Numbered from the stretch's first letter, positions 1-10,690 are shown. The stretch is DNA of 64,000 nt from Clostridium algidicarnis DSM 15099 (GCF_002934235.1 NZ_PTIS01000005.1:62001-126000); one strand, 5' to 3'. Notes: a model not told the origin generated them from the sequence alone. A program made the numbers and translations.

Positions 1-248
1 TTGGAAAAGAAAATTATAAGCCTGATGGTGTTAGAATAGATATGCTTAAAGAAATATGTAAAAGAGGACTTAGTGATAAGGTACTTATGTCTATGGATAT
101 TACAAGAAAATCTAATCTAAAAGGTAGAGGTGGTATAGGGTATTCTTATTTATTAGATAATTTTATACCAAGACTTTTAGACAGTGGTATTTCAGAAAAT
201 CATATAAAAACTATTACAGAAAAGAATATAGTAAGAATTTTAAATTAA
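1..248 (+). CDS. Phosphotriesterase-family hydrolase (Php/YhfV-like), 3' end only
   Basis: This is an open frame entering from the left edge (codons in phase from base 3) and ending at TAA 246-248, so only about 81 C-terminal residues are present. They contain the family signature LSMDITRKS followed by GGIGYSYLLDNFIPRL and the terminal NIVRIL. In phosphotriesterase-family amidohydrolases the Asp of this motif is a metal ligand at the end of the TIM barrel. E. coli YhfV (Php) is the closest named relative by context, because the next three genes match YhfS, YhfX and YhfW. The substrate is unknown. The gene ends 21 bp before the next start, which suggests one operon. Confidence 0.82.
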   Translation, partial: GKENYKPDGVRIDMLKEICKRGLSDKVLMSMDITRKSNLKGRGGIGYSYLLDNFIPRLLDSGISENHIKTITEKNIVRILN

Positions 249-269
249 GCTTTAGATAGGAGAATCTTT

Positions 270-1373
270 ATGAATACTTATCCTTTAAAGTCTATAGGAA
301 TAGACGAAGCAAAGAAGATGCAATTTAAGATGATAGATACCATAACTAAATACTTTAATGGTTCAGAGGTGTTAAGCCTTGGTGACCTTGGTGTAGTTAA
401 GGGATTAAATAAACCTTCATTTACAAAAAAGGCGGAGAAGGTTTTGGCAGAGTTTTTTAATGCTGAAGCTGCAACTTTAGTAAGGGGAGCTGGAACAGGT
501 GCTTTAAGATGGGGTATTATAAGCTTTTTAAAACCTGGAGATAGTATACTTGTCCATGATGCTCCCATATATCCTACTACGGAAGTTACATTAAATACTA
601 TGGGAATAAAAACTATAAAAGCTGATTTTAATAATATAGATGAAGTTAAAAAGGTGTTATTAAAAAGCAAATTAGATGGAGCATTAGTACAGTATACAAG
701 GCAAAAGTTAGAGGATAGCTATGATATTGGAGAGATAATAACTCTTATAAAACAGCATAATGAAAATATAAAGATTATAACTGATGATAATTATGCAGTA
801 ATGAAGGTAGATAAAATAGGTACACAACTTGGTGCTGATTTATCTGGATTTTCATCCTTTAAACTTTTAGGACCAGAAGGTGTAGGAGTTTTAGTTGGAA
901 AAGCTGATTTAATTGAAAAAGTGGTTTCTTTAAACTATTCAGGTGGAAGTCAGGTACAAGGATTTGAAGCTATGGAAGTATTAAGAGGACTTGTATATGC
1001 TCCAGTGTCTTTAGCTATTCAAGCTGAAGTAAATGAAGAGCTGGTTGAAAGACTAAAAAACGGAGAAGTTAAAGGGGTTAAAAATGCCTTTTTAGCTAAT
1101 GCTCAATCAAAGGTTTTGTTAGTAGAATTTGAAAAAGAGATAGCCAATATTGTATTAGAAGAATCAGAAAAGTTAGGAGCAGCACCGAATCCAGTGGGAG
1201 CTGAATCTAAGTATGAGATGGTTCCAATGATATATAGGATTTCAGGAACCTTTAGGAAGGCAGACCCTACTCTTGAAAAAAGAATGATAAGAATTAATCC
1301 TATGAGAAGTGGAGCAGACACTGTTATTAGAATACTTAAGGAAAGTGTTAAAACTGCTTATGAAATATTGTAA
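270..1373 (+). CDS. yhfS: PLP-dependent aminotransferase-like protein, YhfS family
   Basis: A 367-residue fold-type I PLP enzyme that resembles E. coli YhfS along its whole length. Recognisable blocks are GDLGVVKGLNKP near residue 35, the cofactor loop VRGAGTGALRWG near 70, LVHDAPIYPTTEVT near 90, DDNYAVMKV near 170 and SSFKLLGPEGVGVLVG, where Lys198 is the likely Schiff-base lysine. The ATG at 270 has AGGAGA about 7 nt upstream. It is the second gene of a php-yhfS-yhfX-yhfW cluster with short spacers. The chemistry is not established for this family; an aminotransferase or lyase acting on a phosphorylated or phosphonate-like amino compound is only an inference from the neighbours. Confidence 0.88.
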   Translation: MNTYPLKSIGIDEAKKMQFKMIDTITKYFNGSEVLSLGDLGVVKGLNKPSFTKKAEKVLAEFFNAEAATLVRGAGTGALRWGIISFLKPGDSILVHDAPIYPTTEVTLNTMGIKTIKADFNNIDEVKKVLLKSKLDGALVQYTRQKLEDSYDIGEIITLIKQHNENIKIITDDNYAVMKVDKIGTQLGADLSGFSSFKLLGPEGVGVLVGKADLIEKVVSLNYSGGSQVQGFEAMEVLRGLVYAPVSLAIQAEVNEELVERLKNGEVKGVKNAFLANAQSKVLLVEFEKEIANIVLEESEKLGAAPNPVGAESKYEMVPMIYRISGTFRKADPTLEKRMIRINPMRSGADTVIRILKESVKTAYEIL

Positions 1374-1390
1374 GGAAGAGGAATGATGTT

Positions 1391-2548
1391 ATGTTTTTAG
1401 AAAAGACTATAGATAGAAACCCTAACCTAATAAAAGCTGCATTTTATCTTCATCAAGAAGGCGTTATATCACCTGATACCTATGTATTAGATTATGATAT
1501 GATCTTAGAAAATGCAAAGATGATGAAAAAGGAAGCAGATAAGTACGGAATAAAGCTATATTTTATGGGAAAACAAATAGGTAGGAATCCTTTAATTTGT
1601 AAGGCTTTAGTGGATATGGGGTTTGAAGGGGCTGTGGCTGTAGATTATAAAGATGCCAAGATTCATATCGAAAATGGTATTAAACTTGGTCATGTGGGAC
1701 ATTTAGTACAAATACCTAAAAATGATGTGGAACTTATAGTTTCTGCAAGGCCACAAACTATATCTATTTACTCTATTGAAAAGGCTAAAGAGATATCTAA
1801 GGCAGCAGTAAAACTTAATGTAAAGCAAAATATTACTTTAAGAGTTATTGATGATGAAGATATGTTATATCCCGCTCAATATGGTGGTTTTTATTTAAAG
1901 GATTTAGAAAAGGTTGTAGATGAACTCAGAAGTTTACCAAATATAGTGATTCATGGACTAACCTCATTTCCTTGTTTTTTATATGATAGCAAAGAAAAGA
2001 AAATAAAAGACACTCATAATTTGAAAACTGTATTAAAGGCAAAAGATATATTAAAAGATATGTACATTAATATAGAAGAGGTAAATCTTCCTTCAGCTAA
2101 TTGTACTGAAAGTATGAAGCTTATAAAATCCTTTGGGGGAACACATGGAGAGCCTGGACATGGATTTACAGGTACTACGCCATTTCATGGTGATCATGAT
2201 AACTATGAAAAGCCTGCAATGGTTTATGTAAGTGAAGTTTCTCATAACTTAAATTCAAACAGTTATTGTTATGGAGGAGGATACTACAGAAGATCTAACT
2301 TAAAAAAAGCTTTAGTTGGAACAGATATAAATAATGGTAAATTAATAGATGTAGAAGAACCAAGTTTAGAAAGTATAGATTACTATTTTACACTAAAAGA
2401 AAATACAAAGGTTTCAGATACTGTAATTATGGCTTTTAGAACACAAATATTCGTAACACGCAGTGATGTTGCCATAGTTAAAGGAATAAGTGATGGAAAG
2501 CCAGAACTTATTGGGCTTTATGATTCTCAAGGAAGAAAAATCAGATAA
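1391..2548 (+). CDS. yhfX: Alanine-racemase-like PLP barrel protein, YhfX family
   Basis: A 385-residue protein matching the E. coli YhfX pattern: VLDYDMILENAK near the N-terminus, GKQIGRNPLICKAL, GAVAVDYKDAKIH, HGLTSFPCFLYD, GGTHGEPGHGFTGTTPFHG, then SYCYGGGYYRR and the C-terminal FRTQIFVTRSDVAIVKGISDGKPELIGLYDS. This family has an N-terminal fold-type III (alanine racemase-like) PLP barrel. The start ATG 1391 sits 17 bp after yhfS with a GGAAGAGGA ribosome site, so the two are translationally close. Its natural substrate is unknown. Having two different PLP enzymes in a row suggests a pathway that handles an amino compound in two steps. Confidence 0.87.
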   Translation: MFLEKTIDRNPNLIKAAFYLHQEGVISPDTYVLDYDMILENAKMMKKEADKYGIKLYFMGKQIGRNPLICKALVDMGFEGAVAVDYKDAKIHIENGIKLGHVGHLVQIPKNDVELIVSARPQTISIYSIEKAKEISKAAVKLNVKQNITLRVIDDEDMLYPAQYGGFYLKDLEKVVDELRSLPNIVIHGLTSFPCFLYDSKEKKIKDTHNLKTVLKAKDILKDMYINIEEVNLPSANCTESMKLIKSFGGTHGEPGHGFTGTTPFHGDHDNYEKPAMVYVSEVSHNLNSNSYCYGGGYYRRSNLKKALVGTDINNGKLIDVEEPSLESIDYYFTLKENTKVSDTVIMAFRTQIFVTRSDVAIVKGISDGKPELIGLYDSQGRKIR

Positions 2549-2660
2549 AATTATAGTTTTGAATTAGAGAAGGGCAGATAAACTTATGATTTTAGATGGG
2601 AGATATTAAATAAACTTATGAAAAATAAATCTTTAAATAAAAGATGAAGGGGTGACAGTG

Positions 2661-3869
2661 TTGGGTAAATTTATGGTTATAGTTTTAGATGGATTTGGTA
2701 TAGGGTATATGAAGGATGTTAGTATTGTAAGACCGCAAGATATGGGATCAAATACTTGCAAACATATATTAGAAAACTCTCCAAATTTAAAGCTTAAGAC
2801 TCTAGAAAGACTAGGACTTATGAATGCTTTAGGTGAAGAGATTGGACTTATGAAATTTGCTAAGGGAGCAACCTTTGGTAAGGCAGAATTAACTCATTTT
2901 GGAGCGGATACATTCTTTGGACACCAAGAAATAATGGGAACAAAACCTATGAAACCATTAAGAGAACCTTTTTCTAAATATATTGATGAGGTATATAACC
3001 TTCTTAAAAAAGAAGGCTATGATGTGGAGTATATAGAAGGGAAAGAGGCAAAACTTCTTATGGTGAATGGTGCCCTTACTGTAGCTGATAATATAGAAAC
3101 AGACCTTGGTCAAGCTGTGAATGTTACAGCATCTTTAGAACTTATGCCTTTTACTGAAGTTTTAAAGGTAGGTAAATTAGTTAGAAGTATAGTTATGGTT
3201 CCAAGAGTTATAACCTTTGGTGGAGAAGGCATAACAAAAGAAGATATATTAAATGCTATTGAAGAGAAGCCAAATGGATTTATTGGTGTTAATGCACCTA
3301 AGTCTGGAGTTTATAATAAAGGATATCAATGTAGACATTTAGGTTATGGAGTAGACCCAAATGTTCAAGTACCAACTATTTTAGGTGAAGCTTCCATAGA
3401 TGTTACATTACTTGGGAAGGTTGCAGATGTTGTAATTAATGAAAAAGGCAAAAGCATATCCTGGGTAGATACAGCAGAAGTTCTTCAGCTCACCTTAGAT
3501 GAAATGGATAAAATAGATACAGGATTTATATGCACTAATGTTCAAGAAACAGATTTAAGTGGACATGCAGAAAATGTAGAAAGATATGCAGAAAAATTAT
3601 CTATAGCTGATAAATATATAGAAAAGATTATAGAAAAATTAAAGGATGACGATATATTATTAATCATGGCAGACCATGGAAATGACCCAACTGTAGGTCA
3701 TAGTAAACACACAAGAGAATGTGTGCCTTTACTTATTTATGGTAAGAATGTAAAGAATGCTAATTTAGGTACAAGAAAGACCTTATCCGATGTTGGAGCT
3801 ACTGTAGCTGACTTTTTAAAGGTAGATAGACCTGAAAACGGTGAGTCATTCTTAAATTTAATAAGATAA
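2661..3869 (+). CDS. yhfW: Phosphopentomutase-like metalloenzyme, YhfW family
   Basis: An alkaline-phosphatase-superfamily protein of 402 residues related to phosphopentomutase. Metal-site blocks are DGFGIG at the N-terminus, ADTFFGHQEIMGTKP near residue 90, and the C-terminal MADHGNDPTVGHSKHTRECVPLL. The frame can also open at GTG 2652, but the AGGGGTG ribosome site at 2648-2654 fits TTG 2661 far better. It lies 100 bp after yhfX, which may place it under its own promoter or in the same long transcript. E. coli YhfW is the named relative. Whether it is a mutase, phosphatase or another phosphotransferase cannot be told from sequence. Confidence 0.85.
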   Translation: MGKFMVIVLDGFGIGYMKDVSIVRPQDMGSNTCKHILENSPNLKLKTLERLGLMNALGEEIGLMKFAKGATFGKAELTHFGADTFFGHQEIMGTKPMKPLREPFSKYIDEVYNLLKKEGYDVEYIEGKEAKLLMVNGALTVADNIETDLGQAVNVTASLELMPFTEVLKVGKLVRSIVMVPRVITFGGEGITKEDILNAIEEKPNGFIGVNAPKSGVYNKGYQCRHLGYGVDPNVQVPTILGEASIDVTLLGKVADVVINEKGKSISWVDTAEVLQLTLDEMDKIDTGFICTNVQETDLSGHAENVERYAEKLSIADKYIEKIIEKLKDDDILLIMADHGNDPTVGHSKHTRECVPLLIYGKNVKNANLGTRKTLSDVGATVADFLKVDRPENGESFLNLIR

Positions 3870-3971
3870 TATATTCTAAAAATACTTTAAATAATATACT
3901 TTAAGTTTATATATAACAAAGTAAAGGTAGAGTGCTTAAGACTTAATCATTATAATTAAATAAAATTACAA

Positions 3972-4013
3972 AAACACCTCTAGATTAATATTTTTATTAG
4001 TCTAGAGGTGTTT
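3972..4013 (+). terminator. Stem-loop closing the yhf-like cluster
   Basis: Perfect 13-bp inverted repeat: AAACACCTCTAGA at 3972-3984 pairs with TCTAGAGGTGTTT at 4001-4013, with a T-rich loop. It lies 100 bp after the yhfW stop and 139 bp before dnaE. The flanking A and T runs make it plausible in both directions. Confidence 0.8.
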
Positions 4014-4151
4014 AATATATTATAGAAGGATTTGTGAAATGCAAAATATTTATGTATAGGATGGAGGCTTCTATAGTGATTCCATGTACATTAAAAGCTA
4101 TTAAGGGTATAATTAATATGAATAAATCTCTTTGGAAAGGGGATTAAATTT

Positions 4152-6306
4152 TTGGATTATTCAATTTTAGAAGAAAAAGATACAGAGGATTCATTAGAAA
4201 AGAGCAAAGAAAAACATAATGAAGGCTCCATTAAAAAGCAGTTTTGTCACCTTCATTTGCATACTGGGTACAGCCTTTTAGATGGATCTGGAAAGATACC
4301 TAATATAATAGAAAAGGCTAAAGAGCTAGGTATGGAAAGTATAGCTATAACTGATCATGGAGTTATGTATGGCTGCGTTGAGTTTTATAAGGCAGCAAAG
4401 GATGCTGGAATCAAACCTATTTTAGGTTGCGAAGTATATGTAGTAGCTAAATCTCTAAGTTTAAAGCAGGCTGATGAAGAAAATGAAACTCATCACCTAG
4501 TGCTACTTGTGAAAAATGAAGTAGGTTATGAAAACTTAATGAAGATAGTATCTAAGGCATCTATAGAAGGTTTTTATTATAAGCCTCGAATAGATCATGA
4601 TTACCTAAAAACACATAGTGAAGGACTTATAGCATTAAGTGCATGCCTTGGAGGAGAAGTTCAGTCTTATATATTAAGAGAAAATAAAGCAAAAGCTGTA
4701 AAAACAGCACTTTTTTATAAAGAAACATTTAAAGATGGGTTTTATTTAGAACTTCAATATCATGGAATAGACGATCAAAGAAAGGTGAACAAGGAATTAA
4801 TTGAAATGTCTAAAGAATTAAACATTCCTTTAGTAGCTACAAATGATGTCCATTATATAAATAGAGAAGACTCAAAGTCTCATGATGTATTACTTTGCAT
4901 ACAAACTGCAAAAACCATACAAGAAGAAAATAGAATGAGATATCCTTCAGATCAGTTTTATTTAAAGTCTCCAGAGGAAATGTGGAGGGAATTTGCCTAT
5001 ATAAAAGAAGCCTTAGAAAACACAGTTAAAATTGCAGAGCAGTGTAATTTTGATTATGAATTTCATAAATCTAAGCTACCTAAATTTCCACTAGAAGAAG
5101 GAATAGATCCCTTTGAATATCTAAAAGAAACCTGTTACAAGGGCCTTGCTTCTAGGTATGAGGTATTTAGTGAAACAGAAGGAGAAAATTTTAGTTTAGA
5201 AAGAATTTATGAAATAGCAGAGGAATCTAAAAAGGCAAAAGAATATGTGGAAAGACTTGACTATGAACTTCAGGTAATAAATCAGATGGGTTATATAGAT
5301 TACTTTTTAATAGTTTGGGACTTTATAAGATTTGCTGTGGAAAATAGTATTCCAACAGGTCCTGGAAGAGGTTCAGCTGCGGGGTCGCTAGTTGCATACA
5401 CCCTTGGCATAACAAAGATAGATCCAATAAGGTATGGACTGATTTTTGAAAGATTTCTAAATCCAGAAAGAATCTCAATGCCAGATATTGATTCGGATTT
5501 TTGTTATGAAAGGCGTCAGGATATAATTGATTATGTAGTGGATAAGTATGGCAAGGACAATGTGTCTCAGATAATAACCTTTGGAACTATGGCAGCGAGG
5601 GCTTGTATAAGAGACGTAGGAAGGGCTATGAGCTATTCCTATCAAGAGGTAGATAAGATAGCTAAGATGATACCTACCGTGCTTAATATAACCATAGATA
5701 AGGCCTTGGAATTAAACCAAGAACTTAAAAATGCTTATGATGATGATATAAGAGTAAAGGAATTAATAGATGTAAGTAGAAGCCTTGAAGGACTTCCAAG
5801 ACATTCATCTACCCATGCTGCAGGTGTAGTTATAGCATCACAGCCTCTTGTAAATTATGTGCCACTTCAAAAGAATGAAGAAATGATAGTTACACAATTT
5901 ACCATGGGAACCCTAGAGGAACTTGGACTTTTGAAGATGGACTTTCTTGGACTTCGAACCCTTACTGTAATGAGAGATACAGTAGATATGATAAAGGTTA
6001 ACAGGGGAATTGACATAGACATAGATAAGCTAGAATTTGAGGACAAAGAAGTATATAAAATGATAGGTGAAGGTAAAACCGTTGGTGTATTTCAGCTAGA
6101 ATCAGCAGGAATGACTAACTTTATGAAGGAACTAAGGCCAGACTCTTTAGAGGATATAATAGCTGGAATAAGTCTTTATAGACCAGGGCCTATGGCAGAA
6201 ATACCTAGGTATATAGAAAGTAAGAAAAACCCTGAAAAGTTAGTTTACGAAACACCAGAACTCGAAAGCATACTTGATGTAACCTACGGTGTCATGGTGT
6301 ACCAAG
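4152..6306 (+). CDS. dnaE: DNA polymerase III alpha subunit DnaE, exon 1 (gene interrupted by group II intron)
   Basis: The N-terminal 718 codons of the replicative polymerase alpha subunit. The PHP domain begins near residue 33 (FCHLHLHTGYSLLDG), after a short non-conserved lead. The polymerase core contains TGPGRGSAAGSLVAY, the metal-binding PDIDSDF (Asp445, Asp447) and KMDFLGLRTL (Asp597), matching the three catalytic aspartates of E. coli DnaE. The start is TTG 4152 with GGAAAGGGG about 10 nt upstream. The coding sequence breaks inside the conserved GVMVYQEQVMEIV block: the last exon base is G 6306, after which the frame runs into intron sequence and stops at 6323. Joined to 9162-10690 it encodes 1,227 residues. 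Confidence 0.93.
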
Positions 6307-9161
6307 GTGCGACTCGTTCTTAGCTTAAATAAACAAAGGCTAAGCACATTAAGTAATTAATGGAGAACTAATAATTTCGAAGTGTGGAATGATAGGGTAA
6401 CGTCTTGAAACACACTCTTTAATACTCCGACTGGCATTACAAGAGGAAACTTTAAATGTCAGAAGCTCGGTGAAGTCGGCAGAAGTAAGTCTAAGTCAAA
6501 GAAATAATCAAGTAAGATTGGTTCAAAAGTGGTTAGAACCCACCTGTCATGAAAGATTAAAGTATAAGATAGGATTTATGATATGCCGGAAGTCTACAAA
6601 ATACCTATGGTGAGTATGTCAAAATGACTGACGAACTCGAGAATTTAAAGGGTCTATATACCACCATATGGAAACATATGGGGCTGTTTGAAACAGTGTT
6701 AGTGTAGTTGAGTAAAAATCTTGGTTATGAAAGACTATGTTGTGTTACAGGCACATCAAAGCTAACAGGCTTATATTGAGCACCTAAAGGTATCATGTAC
6801 AGATAGAAATTATTGGAACGAGGAAAGGTATTGGATATTTTCAAAAGATGATTATTACTTTTGGAAATATAAACTGACGAAGAATAATAAGCAGTTGAAC
6901 CAATGCTGAAAAGTAGTGTTCGAACCAAAGAAATCTTTGTAATGAAGATGGAGGAATGGGCACAAGTCGTTGTAACTTTTATAAATTTAGTTATTAAATT
7001 CATTCATTCAAACACAATAGGGATTTCGTGTATGACTAAAAAGGCTCACTTTCAGCTACAGAAAGGAAGTGAGAGCCCTATGCCTAAAGACACAAGAAAT
7101 TGTATTGACAGTTTGAGACATAATGAATACTACGACACGCAGAATGTCTTTGATGAACTTTATGACAAGAGTAAAAAGGACTCTGAATTTTACAAGCTAA
7201 TGGATATTATCCTTAGTGAGAAAAATATCTTACTTGCTTATAGAAATATCAAAACTAATGGAGGTAGTATTACTCCTGGTACTGATAAAAAGAATATTAA
7301 TGATATAGCAAGGATGCAACCAGATGAAGTTATTCAAATGGTAAGGTATATTCTAAGAGGAAGTAAACATGGCTATAGACCAAAAGCTGTTAGAAGAAAA
7401 GAAATTCCGAAACCAAATGGGAGCATAAGACCACTTGGTATTCCCTGTATATGGGATAGACTTGTTCAACAATGCATCAAACAAGTAATGGAACCAATTT
7501 GCGAAGCAAAGTTTTCTGATAACAGTTATGGCTTTAGGCCTAATCGCTCGGTTGAACATGCAATATCAAGAACTTATCGAATGTTGCAAATGTCCAATTT
7601 ACATTGGGTAATTGAATTCGATATAAAAGGTTTCTTTGATAACGTTGACCATAGCAAGCTCATCAAACAAATATGGGCATTAGGAATTCGTGACAAAGAG
7701 TTATTATACGTAATCCGAAGAATTTTAGAAGCTCCTATGAAAATGCCCGATGGTAGTTTGGTAAAACCAGATAAAGGAACACCACAAGGAGGAATTTTAT
7801 CTCCGTTACTCGCAAATATCGTTCTAAATGAGTTGGACCATTGGGTTGAAAGTCAGTGGCAGTATAGCAAAGTGACTGACAACTATAGTCAAAGACTACA
7901 GAAAAATGGAACGGTTGATAAAGGACATGGTTACAGAGCGATGAGAGACTCCACCAATCTGAAAGAGTTGTGGATAGTGAGATATGCTGATGACTTCCGT
8001 ATATTTTGTAAGAATAAGCAAGATGCGGAGAAATCTAAAGTTGCCATTGAGAAATGGTTAAAAGAAAGATTAAAGTTAGACATTTCACAGGAAAAAACTC
8101 GAATTGTTGATGTGAGAAAAAGAAGTATGGAATTCTTAGGATTCAGTATTAAAGTTCATAAAAAGAAAAGAAGTTCAAAGTATGTTGTAGATTCACATAT
8201 TAGTCAAAAAGCCCTTAGGGATAAGGGTGAAAAGTTAGCAAATCAAGTAAAAGTATTTTGTAGCTATCAAGGTTCAGATAAAGAAGCAAAGGAAGTTGTC
8301 ATTTACAATTCAATGGTAATGGGAATTCAAAATTATTATCGTATTGCTACCAATGTAGCAAATGACTTAAATAGAATTCAAAATAGAAATTACCGAATTA
8401 TGTACAATAGATTGAACACACAAAGGGGAAACCGACTTGTGAGACAAGGAAGGCCTCTAAGAGACATAGAAAAGAAACGATATGGGAAATCAAAATCCTT
8501 GAGATATATAGCGGGGACGAGAGAACCAATCTACCCAATCTATTATGTTCAGTTTAAAAATCCGATTGCTCTTAATCGAAAAATATGCCCTTACACAATT
8601 GAGGGTAGGAAAATAATACATGATAATTTGAGAACTAATAGTAACATCATGTATCAATTAATGAACCAAAAGATAGGTAATATTAGCATTGAATACTATG
8701 ATAACAGGATTTCATTATACATTGCCCAATGGGGAAAATGTTATATCACTGGTAAGGAATTTACAAATACCGATGAAATACATTGCCATCATAAGAAAGC
8801 AAAATATAAAGGTGGCACTGATGAATATTCAAATCTTGTTCTTGTAGATAAGGATGTACACAAACTATTACATGCAAAGAAACTTGAGATAATTAAATAT
8901 TATATAGATTTGCTACATCTAAAACAAACTGAAATAAGAAAGGTTAATAGATTAAGACAACTATTGGAATTACCAATAATAGTTAAGGAAAAACAGAGCC
9001 TTAATCTTAGTTATAATTATGAATAGACTATAAGTTTTAGGTTGTTTGATTAGAATGAATAAAAGTTATGACGATGGAACGCCGTATGCGGGGAAACTTG
9101 CATGTACGGTGTGGAGTGGGGGAAAAGCTGAAGATAGTATCAAAGGCTTACCTATCACTAT
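6307..9161 (+). mobile_element. Group II intron (2,855 nt) inserted in dnaE, sense orientation
   Basis: The 5' end reads GTGCGACTCG, the standard group II start, and the 3' end finishes ...CACTAT before exon base 9162. Joining G6306 to AG9162 rebuilds CAA-GAG-CAG-GTT (Q-E-Q-V), the conserved DnaE sequence. Domain V is the 34-nt hairpin at 9079-9112 (CGC triad at 9080-9082, GAAA loop). A domain VI stem lies at about 9133-9156. Exon recognition is visible: EBS1 CTTGGT at 6720-6725 complements exon ACCAAG (6301-6306), and EBS2 CACCA at 6662-6666 complements exon TGGTG (6295-6299). The maturase gene sits in domain IV. All parts needed for splicing appear intact. Confidence 0.95.
7080..9026 (+). 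CDS. Group II intron-encoded reverse transcriptase/maturase with HNH endonuclease domain
   Basis: A 648-residue protein carried in domain IV of the intron. Reverse transcriptase blocks include YGFRPNRSV, EFDIKGFFDNVDH, GTPQGGILSPLLANIVLNELD and the catalytic RYADD (residues 301-305), then EFLGFSI. The maturase (X) domain follows, with RGNRLVRQGRPLRDI and IYYVQFKNP. The C-terminus is an HNH endonuclease domain with CYITGKEF, HCHHKKAKYKGGTDEYSNLVLV (HCHH at 568-571) and HKLLHAKK. The frame is open back to 6903, but the ATG at 7080 has AGGAAG 10 nt upstream and matches the usual N-terminus; ATG 7032 is an alternative. No disabling mutation is seen, so both splicing assistance and retrohoming may be active. 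Confidence 0.93.
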   Translation: MPKDTRNCIDSLRHNEYYDTQNVFDELYDKSKKDSEFYKLMDIILSEKNILLAYRNIKTNGGSITPGTDKKNINDIARMQPDEVIQMVRYILRGSKHGYRPKAVRRKEIPKPNGSIRPLGIPCIWDRLVQQCIKQVMEPICEAKFSDNSYGFRPNRSVEHAISRTYRMLQMSNLHWVIEFDIKGFFDNVDHSKLIKQIWALGIRDKELLYVIRRILEAPMKMPDGSLVKPDKGTPQGGILSPLLANIVLNELDHWVESQWQYSKVTDNYSQRLQKNGTVDKGHGYRAMRDSTNLKELWIVRYADDFRIFCKNKQDAEKSKVAIEKWLKERLKLDISQEKTRIVDVRKRSMEFLGFSIKVHKKKRSSKYVVDSHISQKALRDKGEKLANQVKVFCSYQGSDKEAKEVVIYNSMVMGIQNYYRIATNVANDLNRIQNRNYRIMYNRLNTQRGNRLVRQGRPLRDIEKKRYGKSKSLRYIAGTREPIYPIYYVQFKNPIALNRKICPYTIEGRKIIHDNLRTNSNIMYQLMNQKIGNISIEYYDNRISLYIAQWGKCYITGKEFTNTDEIHCHHKKAKYKGGTDEYSNLVLVDKDVHKLLHAKKLEIIKYYIDLLHLKQTEIRKVNRLRQLLELPIIVKEKQSLNLSYNYE

Positions 9162-10690
9162 AGCAGGTTATGGAAATTGTTAGAAAGCTTGCAGGATATT
9201 CCATGGGCCGAAGTGACTTAGTTAGAAGAGCTATGTCAAAGAAAAAACATAAGGTTATGGAAGAGGAAAGACATAACTTCATAAACGGTGTAGTAGATGA
9301 AAAGGGAAATATAGAAGTACCAGGTTGCGTAAGAAATGGAATTTCAAAAGAAGCAGCAAATAAGATATTTGATCAAATGATGGATTTTGCTTCCTATGCA
9401 TTTAATAAATCCCACGCGGCGGCCTATGCTGTAATTGGATACCAAACAGCTTACTTTATGAAGTATTATCCTGTAGAATATATTGCTGCTATGTTAAATA
9501 GCGTCATGGGAATAAGTGAAAAAGTATCAGGGTATATTAGATTTGCAGAAAGCATTGGAATACAAGTTTTATCACCAGATATAAATGAAAGCTATGGTAA
9601 GTTCACCGTTAAAGGAGATACCATAAGATTTGGACTAGGTTCTGTGAAAAATGTAGGATTAAATGTAGTAAATGGAATAGTGGAATCTAGAGAGAAAAAG
9701 GGTAGATTCGTATCCCTTTATGATTTTTGCAATAAGATGGAAGTTTCAAGCATTAATAAAAGAGCATCCGAAAGTCTTATAAAAGCTGGAGCCTTTGATG
9801 GGTTTAAGACCTTTAGATCGCAAATGCTAGCAGTAAATGAGAAGATGTTAGACGGAATTTCTAATCAAAAAAAGAAGAACATAGAAGGCCAGGTAAGCCT
9901 TTTTTCAACCTTTGATAATACAGAAGAGCAGTTTCAAATAAAATATCCTAATATAAAAGAATTTGATAAAAAATATATATTAGCTATGGAAAAAGAAATG
10001 ACAGGATTATATCTTACAGGACATCCTTTAGATGAATATGAAAAAAGCTTAAACCTTCAAACTTCTACTAATATTGCTAAAATATTTAGTGATTATGATG
10101 AAACTTATGGTGAAAATTCTATAATAGAAAATACATCAGTTGATTTACTAGAGTCCATTGAAGATTCTAATATAAATAAAATTATAGCAGATACTTTAAA
10201 AGATGGGGATAGAGTAGCAATAGGTGGAATTATTTCAGATTTCAATAGAAAAATAACAAGAAATAATGATATGATGGCCTTTATAAAACTAGAGGATTTA
10301 ACAGGAGTTATAGAATGTATAGTATTCCCTAAAGCCTATGAAAAATTATCATCTTTAATAGATGCGGATAGCCTAATAGTTATAAAGGGAAGGCTTGTAA
10401 TGAATGAAGATGAAGATCCTAAAATCATCTGTGAGCAGATAATACCCTTAGAAAAGGTTGATAGTTCAAAACTTTATATAATGGTAGAAGATGAAAAGAC
10501 AGCAAGAAATATAATAAAAGATTTAAAAACAATAATGTTTAAATTTAAAGGAAATACCCCAGTATACTTATTTGCAGCAAAGGAAAGGACTTCATTTAGA
10601 CTTTCAAGAGATGCATGGGTAGACTTAGATACTGAAATAGTAGGGATTTTAAGAGAAAAGTTTGGAGAAGATAGGGTAAAAATCACTTAG
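9162..10690 (+). CDS. dnaE: DNA polymerase III alpha subunit DnaE, exon 2
   Basis: The C-terminal part of DnaE: Glu719 is completed by AG 9162-9163, then QVMEIVRKLAGYSMGRSDLVRRAMSKKK continues the fingers/helical region. NKSHAAAYAVIGYQTAYFMKYYP follows, then the helix-hairpin-helix segment and the tau-interaction and OB-fold part (VAIGGIISDFNRKITRNNDMMAFIKLEDLTG near residue 1080). The end falls at TAG 10688-10690. Read alone, the first in-frame ATG is 9170, but there is no ribosome site and the protein makes sense only joined to exon 1. pfkA and pyk follow after a 447-bp gap, the usual clostridial order. Confidence 0.92.

Noticed and set aside
4152-10690. dnaE as a broken pseudogene or two separate genes
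   Set aside because: The interruption has exact group II intron ends, and joining 6306 to 9162 restores the conserved protein sequence in frame.
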